Assembly (NCBI GenBank): GCA_023395695.1
Contig: JAEWYJ010000260.1
Coordinates: 1 to 7,271 of the forward strand
Direction: 5' to 3'
Source: Bacillota bacterium
Lineage (GTDB): Bacteria > Bacillota > Clostridia > Oscillospirales > Ruminococcaceae
DNA: 7,271 nucleotides
Shown: one piece after another, positions 1 to 5,241 of the stretch
How positions within the stretch are numbered: the first letter of the stretch is position 1
Layout: each line of letters starts with the position of its first letter
Position numbers and translations under genes: made by a program
Notes under the pieces: model-generated
Seen by the model: only the letters and a program-made list of their open reading frames with translations
What the model was told of the DNA's origin: nothing
Database searches by the model: none

Positions 1-2523
1 GCTGAGGGCTTTGTTAAGCAGCGTTGCAAGACCGGTTTCCGAATCGGTGAACAGCTTCATAATTGCCTGAGGGTTTTCTGAAATCAGCGTTTTCAGCTTA
101 CTGCTGTCGGGGATGGTCATATTATCCTTCGTGCCGAAATAAGAGGTTGTAATACCCAGGTCGTAAAGGGCCAGACTGCCCTCCGGTTTGGTATAAAGGG
201 TTCGGCGCAGACTTGATAATACAGAGGATAACGTGCTGTCATTGCGCAGCAGGCCTTCCTTGGATTTTTCCTCCCACTTTGTAATCTGGGCTTCGCTCAT
301 TTCATCCTCTTGCGCGGTGGTAAGCGGCGAGTATTTTTTGTAGGTGGGGTCGGCGTCAAGCAGTTCGTTCATGCTGTTAATCAGGGTATTATAATCCTCG
401 ACAAATTTTACGACGGTGTCATATATTGCGTCGGTGTCCTGTGTGACCGTAATGGTAGAGCTTTCGCTGGTTTCGGCGAGCAGGGTCAGGCTGACGCCGT
501 CCACAGTAAAGGAATTGGTATTGCGCTCGACTGTAACGCCGTTAATTTCCACAACAGCATTAGAGCCCTTGTTTACTGTCTCCAGCGGTGTAGTAACGCC
601 GCCTTGGGCGCTGAGGCTGCCTTCGGTCTGCCCCAGGAGCTTGCCGCTGACATCAATAAAATCCATAGGGATATCAACGCCGCAAATGCGGATATAGGCA
701 GTTGTTTCGTCAAACGAAACATCAAAATTCGCAGAGCTACCCCCTGCGTCGACGTAGGCGCTCTTAATTTCTGAAACAACGTCGTCAATTGTCTTGTCAA
801 GGCCGAAACTCAACTCTGTGCCGCCAATATTAAAAACAACAGGCTTCTCAACACCCAGCTCCTTGAGCGGTGTGCTGCCGGTCGCCTTGGTACTAAAGCC
901 CAGCGCCGACAGGCTGTCATCAAAGATATGAGCGGTGTAATCGGCCGACGTATTGAGGCTGATGCTTTTGCCATCCCCTGAAATTTTAAATGATACATTG
1001 GGGTTATTGCCTTCATCCTGACCAAACTGGTCGAGCAACGCTTCGTTTATCGCGCCTACCAGTTCCTCGGCAGAGGTGTACGCGCCGGGGATGGTCAGCG
1101 AAACCTGATCGCCGTTAACATTAAGATTAACCTTGCCGCCTTTAAAAAGGAAATCACCCGCGGGGATGGCGGCCTCAGTCATGGCCGACTTGGTCAGCGC
1201 TGCGCCGGTGGTGTTGCCTGAAGGCGCAATATTAAACATTGCCGTCATGAGGTTGCCCTCGCTCTGGGAAAGCTCAAAGCTATAATCATCGGCGCGCTTA
1301 CCCGAGGAGGTTGCCTCCAGGCTAAAGGTGTCGGTAGTGGCGGAATAGCTTACCTTTACGCCGGCGGCGCTGCTGTTGATGGCATTCATAATAGAGGAGA
1401 TGGTCTGGTCGGAAGAGAAGCTGAAATCGACACCGTTAATGGTAAATTCCTGACGCTGACCCACAACGGGCGTCGCAAAATAATTATTGTTTAACGCGGT
1501 GTTCAGCGAAATTTTATTGGAAACATTTTTCTTAAGCCCCAGAGCGCCCATCGTGTCCTCGCTGCCGCTGATTGAAATTTTGCGGGTATTGTTAACGCTG
1601 CCGTCCGCATTGGCGGCCGCCTCAAAGACTATGGTGCCGGGCTTATCGGTCGATTCAGATACGGTGATGCCGGCGCCAAAGGCGGAAAAGATGGCAGAGT
1701 TGAGCTGGTTGGCCAAATCGGTAGCGCTGGCGCCGTTGAGCGGATTAAACGTGATGGCTTTGGTGGTGCCGTCAATTGTAACCGAGAGGGTTGGCAGCAC
1801 CGCGTCGGTGCTTATCTTAAAGGAGGCGCCCCCCTTACCTGACACGCCGGAGCCGCCCACCAGCTTTAAAGCCGCTTCGCTGCCGGTAATTGAAAACGCG
1901 GTGTCGGTATCAGCGGTTTTCAGCGTGAAGGAACCGTTGACATATTCAACCGAAGCCTTGCCCTGCAGTGCGCTGTTGAGCGTATCTCTGACCGCGAGGC
2001 TGCTTTTCCCGGCGAGCGCGCTTAACTGAACATCGACCGTGTCGGTACCGATTTTAAAGGTAATCACCTCATCGGTGAGCGTGTCGCTGAGCGCCTGGAG
2101 CTTGGTAGCGTCGACAGCACCGGCAATTTGAGCCGAAGCGGTGGTCTTGGCCGTCTGTTTAAAGTTAGTGGCAAGGCTTTTAATGCTGTTAACTGTTACA
2201 TTACCTGCGGCGGCGCTGCTTGTGGCGGAAACGGTATAGTTTTTAGAGGTGGTTGAAGCGCTTCTTGATTCAAAAAAAGATTGCGACAACAGGTTTGTGG
2301 CCTGACTGGTATAGCTGAAATAGGTGTTTTGAAATTTCTGCAAATCGGAGATAACGCTTCGGTACATCTCCTGCTTATATTCCAGCTGCGTTTTCTTCTG
2401 GTTTTGCGAATCAATTTTGCTTTGTGTTCCGGAAAGCATGGACTTGACGACGCTTTCGGTGTCGATACCGGAGGCGAGGCCGGCAAAACCCTTGCTTGCT
2501 GCGGATAAAGAATTGATGGCCAT
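1..2523 (-). CDS. fliD: Flagellar filament cap protein FliD (hook-associated protein 2), 3' end cut by the window
   Basis: FliD is exported through the flagellar secretion apparatus and forms the cap that folds flagellin at the filament tip. The start MAINSLSAASKGFAGLASGI, followed by DTESVVKSML, matches the FliD N-terminal signature (GLASGxDTxxxV), and a coiled-coil segment rich in Q, K and E follows (residues ~30-75). The conserved C-terminal domain begins near residue 648 (NAVVEINGVTV, then SFTVDGVSLTLL, FVEDYNTLINSMNELL). The frame is open to base 1, giving 841 residues without reaching the end. Known FliD proteins are often about 450-650 residues, so this one is enlarged; the excess lies in the middle (residues ~105-640) as modular repeats described separately. 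The ATG is preceded by GGAG with 9 nt spacing, and a SigD-like promoter lies upstream. Identification is firm; the total length is unknown because the terminal coiled coil lies outside the window. Confidence 0.95.
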   Translation of the reverse strand, partial: MAINSLSAASKGFAGLASGIDTESVVKSMLSGTQSKIDSQNQKKTQLEYKQEMYRSVISDLQKFQNTYFSYTSQATNLLSQSFFESRSASTTSKNYTVSATSSAAAGNVTVNSIKSLATNFKQTAKTTASAQIAGAVDATKLQALSDTLTDEVITFKIGTDTVDVQLSALAGKSSLAVRDTLNSALQGKASVEYVNGSFTLKTADTDTAFSITGSEAALKLVGGSGVSGKGGASFKISTDAVLPTLSVTIDGTTKAITFNPLNGASATDLANQLNSAIFSAFGAGITVSESTDKPGTIVFEAAANADGSVNNTRKISISGSEDTMGALGLKKNVSNKISLNTALNNNYFATPVVGQRQEFTINGVDFSFSSDQTISSIMNAINSSAAGVKVSYSATTDTFSLEATSSGKRADDYSFELSQSEGNLMTAMFNIAPSGNTTGAALTKSAMTEAAIPAGDFLFKGGKVNLNVNGDQVSLTIPGAYTSAEELVGAINEALLDQFGQDEGNNPNVSFKISGDGKSISLNTSADYTAHIFDDSLSALGFSTKATGSTPLKELGVEKPVVFNIGGTELSFGLDKTIDDVVSEIKSAYVDAGGSSANFDVSFDETTAYIRICGVDIPMDFIDVSGKLLGQTEGSLSAQGGVTTPLETVNKGSNAVVEINGVTVERNTNSFTVDGVSLTLLAETSESSTITVTQDTDAIYDTVVKFVEDYNTLINSMNELLDADPTYKKYSPLTTAQEDEMSEAQITKWEEKSKEGLLRNDSTLSSVLSSLRRTLYTKPEGSLALYDLGITTSYFGTKDNMTIPDSSKLKTLISENPQAIMKLFTDSETGLATLLNKALS
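590..2060 (-). repeat. Five divergent ~100-residue modules in the middle of FliD (protein-level repeat)
   Basis: Boundaries are approximate and were read by eye. Each module has a strand of the type FxIxG, then about 10-15 residues later a helix of the type TxxDLxxxIN, then a strand pattern like VSYxxxTDTFSL, and usually an ALG-like turn. The helices start near FliD residues 174 (VRDTLNSAL), 266 (ATDLANQLNSAI), 371 (TISSIMNAINSS), 483 (SAEELVGAINEAL) and 576 (TIDDVVSEIKSA). The third copy is closest to the flagellin hook IN motif family found in FliD and related axial proteins. The copies differ strongly in sequence, so this is an old duplication and not a recent DNA repeat. In known FliD structures the middle domains face outward on the cap, which suggests these modules form surface lobes. 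Confidence 0.6.
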
Positions 2524-2536
2524 GACGTAACGCTCC

Positions 2537-2554
2537 TTTCTGAGATGTCAGAAA
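2537..2554 (-). promoter_or_regulatory. Hairpin abutting the fliD Shine-Dalgarno
   Basis: On the fliD transcript strand TTTCTGA and TCAGAAA form a perfect 7-bp stem with a CATC loop. The 3' arm runs directly into GGAG, so the AAA of the AAAGGAG ribosome binding site lies in the stem. An alternative upstream pairing (GAAAT with ATTTC) would compete for part of the 5' arm. The stem is AT-rich and modest; a role in limiting fliD translation is inference. Confidence 0.4.
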
Positions 2555-2585
2555 TAATTAAAAATTTCAGATGATTACACTTTAT

Positions 2586-2612
2586 ATATCGGCATTAAAA
2601 GTAAAAAATAAA
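2586..2612 (-). promoter_or_regulatory. SigD (sigma-28)-like promoter of fliD
   Basis: The minus strand has GCCGATAT (positions 2593-2586), an exact match to the -10 consensus of the motility sigma factor. Fifteen bases upstream is TTTA (2612-2609), a partial match to the TAAA -35 element. The site lies in the intergenic space just after the upstream gene ends, and would give a leader of roughly 55 nt before fliD. The weak -35 box lowers certainty, as does a second GCCGATAT inside flgL that looks like chance. Confidence 0.6.
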
Positions 2613-2625
2613 GTAATTGAGCGCC

Positions 2626-3102
2626 TCAAATTCTTTTATTTTTTACGCTGATGCCGTTTTCCTGCTGAACAACGCCTGAGCTTGAAATATATTTAATCAG
2701 GCGGGGGGTGTTTTTTGTCTGCGCAATACGGTCTCTCAGGTGCTCGCGCAGATCATTCATCCGTTCAAGCGCCTGCTGGTTGATGTCAACGCAACGCGAG
2801 ACAACGGCGCGGATGCGTTGCGCTTCTGTAAAGACCGGCTGCCACGGAAGAGGAACCTCCGAAAAAGTGCAGCTGTTGGACAAAATAGATGCAACAGAAG
2901 GGGAGACAGCAATTGTCTGAGTCAATTCAGAAAGCTGATCGGTCACATTATCTATTTTATTTGCCAATTCGGTCCGTTTTGTGATATAATCAGCCATATC
3001 CTCAATGTCGCATCCGGTTAAAAGGTCGGTATAATGCTCGAATTCTAAAAAGAGTTCCAGCTTTTTTTTCAACAGTACAATGACGTCCTGTATAATTTGC
3101 AT
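2626..3102 (-). CDS. Putative FlgN/FliT-like flagellar export chaperone
   Basis: This encodes a 158-residue, mostly helical, hydrophilic protein with no signal peptide or membrane segment. The N-terminal half (residues ~1-60, including KKKLELFLEFEHYTDLL and ITKRTELANKID) has the heptad character of FlgN-type chaperones, which hold FlgK/FlgL or FliD before export. A second helix (ERMNDLREHLRDRI) precedes a flexible tail with SSSGVVQQENG, similar in style to FlgN tails. I chose the ATG at 3102 because GAGGAG lies 9 nt upstream; an extension to 3168 is possible but has no such site and reads less like coding sequence. It is transcribed toward fliD with a 102-nt gap, so FliD is the plausible client. 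In Bacillus subtilis the fliT chaperone gene instead lies downstream of fliD and flgN lies before flgK. The family is inferred from length, composition and context, not from a diagnostic motif. Confidence 0.55.
   Translation of the reverse strand: MQIIQDVIVLLKKKLELFLEFEHYTDLLTGCDIEDMADYITKRTELANKIDNVTDQLSELTQTIAVSPSVASILSNSCTFSEVPLPWQPVFTEAQRIRAVVSRCVDINQQALERMNDLREHLRDRIAQTKNTPRLIKYISSSGVVQQENGISVKNKRI
3068..3096 (+). promoter_or_regulatory. Possible sigma-A-type promoter for the plus-strand gene
   Basis: TATAAT at 3091-3096 is a perfect -10 hexamer on the plus strand. The only -35 candidate at 17-bp spacing is TTCAAC (3068-3073), a poor match to TTGACA. The site lies inside the first codons of the divergent chaperone-like gene, and would give a leader of about 60 nt. 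Confidence 0.4.
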
Positions 3103-3147
3103 GTAAAACAGCTCCTCTTTGCAATGAATACCAGCGACTGCCATACG

Positions 3148-3166
3148 AAAGGAGGGAGCAACCATC
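3148..3166 (+). promoter_or_regulatory. Strong ribosome binding site that points to an ATC start codon
   Basis: AAAGGAGGG at 3148-3156 is close to ideal for a Gram-positive ribosome. The codon at standard spacing (8 nt after GGAGG) is ATC at 3164, in frame with the downstream coding region. Between the in-frame stop TGA at 3125 and the TTG at 3191 there is no ATG, GTG, TTG or CTG in this frame. The TTG at 3191 lies 35 nt beyond GGAGG, too far to be served by it. Confidence 0.6.
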
Positions 3167-3781
3167 AACTCTATTGAGTTTTCAGCGCTTTTGGAATCTC
3201 AGGAAAATGATATTCTGGAATCGGGCCAGGCCTATATTTCGCCTGATAATTCCGTAACCTTCACCAGCGATTTTGTGCCGCTTGTCAAGCTGGGCAGCGA
3301 AGTCACCGTAATCCGCGTAATAGGCGAAAAGAGGCTTGAGCGCTTTGTGGGGAAGGTTTACCTATCTTCGCGCAAGCTGCTTAGAATTGTGGATGTTGAC
3401 AAAGCAACTATTGGCCCGGCACTGAATATGTTTGAAAGTAATGCGGTTTTTCCAGCCGAGTTTTTAATTGCGCCGGGTGCAACCACCCGCTTTAACGCGC
3501 AAAAAGCGCAGGCTGTCAGCGGATTTATCCGCTATATCTCGCCTCAGTCGGTCAAAATATGTACGATGGAGTTTGTGGACAAGGGCCAATACCTCATGTT
3601 TTCCCTCGAAGAGCCGGCGCTTCCGCTTGACAAAATGCTGGTGCGAATTAAAGAACGCATTCTTCTGATGCGCAGCGCGGCGCTGCTGCTTTGTGAGGTG
3701 GTCTCGTTGAGCATGGGTAACGGGGTAGCGATTGCAGGCTTTCTTGAAGATTTAAAAACCAGGGAAGAGCGGGAAGAATAA
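3164..3781 (+). CDS. Uncharacterised protein with degenerate PilZ-like half, possibly two tandem PilZ-like barrels; probable ATC start
   Basis: This encodes 205 residues counted from ATC, with no signal peptide or membrane helix, so it is probably cytoplasmic. The C-terminal half (residues ~115-200) reads like a PilZ beta barrel: SGFIRYISPQSVKI corresponds to the D/NxSxxG strand, VDKGQYLMFSLEEP to the next strands, and the end GNGVAIAGFLEDL to the usual closing strand. The N-terminal half has a parallel layout (YISPDNSVTF, then VKLGSEVTVIRV, then FVGKVYLSSRKLLRIVDV). The two YISP motifs lie exactly 100 residues apart. The RxxxR motif that binds cyclic-di-GMP is not visible, and the Gly of the second motif is missing, so nucleotide binding is doubtful. 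If translation began at the TTG at 3191 the protein would be 196 residues. The gene stands alone on the plus strand inside a flagellar cluster, converging on csrA. PilZ proteins such as YcgR brake flagella; a motility role here is inferred from context only. Confidence 0.75.
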   Translation: MNSIEFSALLESQENDILESGQAYISPDNSVTFTSDFVPLVKLGSEVTVIRVIGEKRLERFVGKVYLSSRKLLRIVDVDKATIGPALNMFESNAVFPAEFLIAPGATTRFNAQKAQAVSGFIRYISPQSVKICTMEFVDKGQYLMFSLEEPALPLDKMLVRIKERILLMRSAALLLCEVVSLSMGNGVAIAGFLEDLKTREEREE

Positions 3782-3799
3782 ATATCCTTTAAAGCCAGG

Positions 3800-3832
3800 C
3801 CGAACGGGTTATAGCCCGTTCGGCGGTTTTTT
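3800..3832 (+). terminator. Rho-independent terminator of the plus-strand gene, overlapping the csrA 3' end
   Basis: CCGAACGGG (3800-3808) and CCCGTTCGG (3815-3823) form a perfect 9-bp GC-rich stem with a 6-nt loop. CGG and then six T (3827-3832) follow, starting 18 nt after the TAA of the plus-strand gene. On the minus strand the same stem has no T-run after it, so it should terminate csrA transcripts poorly. The csrA stop codon lies in the loop, and the 3815-3823 arm encodes part of the CsrA C-terminus. Confidence 0.9.
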
Positions 3833-4072
3833 ATTGTGCAGGCTTATCTGCTTTAAGCTTGCCGCCAGATTATGTACCGCATGGTTGTCCGCTTTATGCA
3901 CAGCGGCTACGTTGCTCTTTATGGTTTGCAGCAGCTCATCCCGCAGTACATTCAATTCCAGCGGCGCATCAATGCCAATTTTAACCTTATCTCCGGAGAT
4001 TTCGGTAATAATAATATGAATGTTGTCGCCGATATGAAATATCTGACCAATTTTTCGGCTTAGGACTAGCAT
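3809..4072 (-). CDS. csrA: Carbon storage regulator CsrA (RNA-binding translational regulator)
   Basis: CsrA dimers bind GGA motifs in mRNA leaders and, in Firmicutes, repress flagellin translation; FliW sequesters CsrA. The protein has 87 residues. The start MLVLSRKIGQIFHIGD, the segment KVKIGIDAP (29-37) and Arg44 in VLRDEL match the family; Leu4 and Arg44 are RNA-contact residues in characterised CsrA proteins. The body ends near residue 50, and a tail of about 35-40 residues (starting near SNVAAVHKADNH) makes it longer than E. coli CsrA (61) and B. subtilis CsrA (74). The ATG overlaps the fliW stop in ATGCTAG, and the purine-rich GGGGAGGGG inside the end of fliW serves as ribosome binding site, so the two genes should be translationally coupled. 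That site contains GGA, which leaves room for autoregulation, but nothing proves it. The last codons fold into the convergent gene's terminator. Confidence 0.95.
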   Translation of the reverse strand: MLVLSRKIGQIFHIGDNIHIIITEISGDKVKIGIDAPLELNVLRDELLQTIKSNVAAVHKADNHAVHNLAASLKQISLHNKKPPNGL

Positions 4073-4509
4073 GACAACCCCTCCCCGGCGTTACTAAGCG
4101 GGGCGCGGACGGGGTAATCCTGCTCTAAAACAACCTGAGCCGCACACTTTTTTGCAGGATTAATTATAAGGGGGCTTTTCAGGTTGACGGTGGCTATATC
4201 GGTCTGGGCGGGTACGACCACCAGACTGCGAAAAACGGCATCCGCCTGAGAAGTAAGTCCAAGTTTAGCCAGAATATCGGGCGCAACCTTTGGCGTATAG
4301 CCGTCGAAAGCCGTATGCGGATCCATAATAATAAAGCAGACATCCTTATCGTCTACCGATTGCAGCCATCCCAAAGCGTCACCCAGCTCGTCATCGTATA
4401 AAATGACAAACTGTTTTTGCTCTTCAAAGCCTAATATCGGGAGCTCAAACGTTAAAATACCCTCTTCGGAAATATCAATTTTGCCAAAGTCTCTGGTTTC
4501 AATGGTCAT
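4066..4509 (-). CDS. fliW: Flagellar assembly factor FliW
   Basis: FliW binds flagellin and CsrA alternately: when flagellin is exported, free FliW removes CsrA from flagellin mRNA. The product has 147 residues, normal for the family. Family landmarks are the N-terminal ILTFELPILGFEEQKQFVIL (residues 18-37), LQSVDD (49-54), FIIMDP (59-64) and NLKSPLIINPAKK (109-121). The usual GIPGF-like turn reads PILGF here. I chose the ATG at 4509 because AAAGGAGAT lies 5 nt upstream; a longer frame to 4554 adds 15 residues without a good site or family similarity. The final residues (AGEGLSC) are encoded by the stretch that also carries the csrA ribosome binding site. The gene precedes csrA, as in B. subtilis, and follows the DUF6470 gene after 87 nt that hold a terminator-like hairpin. 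Confidence 0.95.
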   Translation of the reverse strand: MTIETRDFGKIDISEEGILTFELPILGFEEQKQFVILYDDELGDALGWLQSVDDKDVCFIIMDPHTAFDGYTPKVAPDILAKLGLTSQADAVFRSLVVVPAQTDIATVNLKSPLIINPAKKCAAQVVLEQDYPVRAPLSNAGEGLSC

Positions 4510-4565
4510 ATTCAATCTCCTTTGTCTGTGGGTGGCCAACATAGATGCCGGCATATAAGGGCTAA

Positions 4566-4598
4566 TAAAAAAGCCTGTTTGTCGCTGCTCAAAGGCTT
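4566..4598 (-). terminator. Terminator-like hairpin between the DUF6470 gene and fliW
   Basis: On the minus strand AAGCCT (4598-4593) pairs with AGGCTT (4576-4571). Three more inner pairs (TTG with CAA) are possible across a 2-nt bulge, leaving an 8-nt loop. The 3' arm runs into a tract of six T (4572-4567) followed by ATT. The TAA stop of the DUF6470 gene lies in the 5' arm. The stem is short, so it may be a leaky attenuator more than a full stop. Confidence 0.55.
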
Positions 4599-5199
4599 AT
4601 ACCTGTCGGCTAAAACTTGGCGCAAGGCCTTCGGGCAGATACTGAAAGCCGCCCACATAAGTAAGGTGCAGAGAAGGCGCCTGCAAAACCTCAAACTTAA
4701 AAGCTGAGGGTGTGTAGCGGCGTATTGCACGCTCGACATCCCAGTCTGTTTGCACCTCGGCGGGCGTATACTGTGTATCTACACGGCCCGGTGTATAAGA
4801 GATATCAATGGGGGCCGCAGACCTTACGACCAGCGAGGTCTGAGACTGCCGGAGCCGATTTTGACTATAGACCTGAGCGGGCGTAACGCCCTTGTCAATC
4901 TGGGCCATCTGGTCGGCAATCCTGCCATAATTGGCGGTAGCCTCAAGCACAGCCTGACGCCCTCGCTCTGCGGCATCAGTCATCAGATCGCTCATTCTGT
5001 GCAGGCCAATACTGGCAAAAAAGTCGGTGCTGTCCTGCCGGATTTGCGGCTGCTCAGTGTGAAGCGAAAGCTTTGAAGCACTGAAATGGGTCTCCTGAGT
5101 GGCAAGATTATGCCGGGCGCCCAGCGTGGCATTTTGTACGCGGAGTTGGTACTGCGTGTCGTTAATGCTGTAGCGCAGAAGATTAGAAATATTATTCAT
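4597..5199 (-). CDS. DUF6470 (YviE-type) family protein
   Basis: This is a 200-residue protein found in the flgL-fliW interval of many Firmicutes; its biochemical role is not established. Family features visible here are LHTEQPQIRQDSTDFFASIG (46-65), the conserved basic helix ERGRQAVLEATANYG (78-92), and a C-terminal set of short strands built on repeated YTP units (YTPGRV at 135, YTPAEV at 144, YTPSAF at 162). There is no signal peptide or membrane segment. The ATG has a weaker ribosome binding site than its neighbours (AAGGCGG, about 9 nt away), and the gene begins 42 nt after flgL ends, so it is probably co-transcribed with flgK and flgL. The position is equivalent to yviE of B. subtilis. 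Family assignment is fairly sure; no function should be inferred beyond a link to flagella. Confidence 0.85.
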   Translation of the reverse strand: MNNISNLLRYSINDTQYQLRVQNATLGARHNLATQETHFSASKLSLHTEQPQIRQDSTDFFASIGLHRMSDLMTDAAERGRQAVLEATANYGRIADQMAQIDKGVTPAQVYSQNRLRQSQTSLVVRSAAPIDISYTPGRVDTQYTPAEVQTDWDVERAIRRYTPSAFKFEVLQAPSLHLTYVGGFQYLPEGLAPSFSRQV

Positions 5200-5241
5200 A
5201 GAAACAACCGCCTTCTAAAAAGCCGCAGAGGCTGCCGTGGG

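Noticed and set aside
310..774. Plus-strand open frame of 154 codons opposite fliD
   Set aside because: It is antisense to the FliD C-terminal domain, has no credible start site, and its product resembles no family I recognise.
1487..2029. Plus-strand open frame of 180 codons opposite fliD
   Set aside because: It lies wholly antisense to the firmly identified fliD coding frame, has no ribosome binding site, and its Leu/Ser/Ala/Pro-rich product looks like a reverse-frame shadow.
3119..3147. TTGCAA-N17-CATACG as promoter for the plus-strand gene
   Set aside because: The predicted start of transcription would fall within the ribosome binding site, leaving no usable leader, and the -10 match is poor.
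3103..3168. 22-residue N-terminal extension of the chaperone-like protein
   Set aside because: The ATG at 3102 has a good GAGGAG site at 9 nt, whereas the extended start has none and overlaps the ribosome binding site of the divergent gene.
4545..4554. 10-bp palindrome ATGCCGGCAT upstream of fliW
   Set aside because: It is short, single-copy in the gap, and not placed over a recognisable promoter, so an operator call is not supported. A SigD reading of GCCGGCAT fails because no TAAA lies 15 nt upstream.
5200..5241. Small hairpin with T5 between flgL and the DUF6470 gene
   Set aside because: The best stem is only about 4 bp (AGCC with GGCT), too weak to call a terminator.
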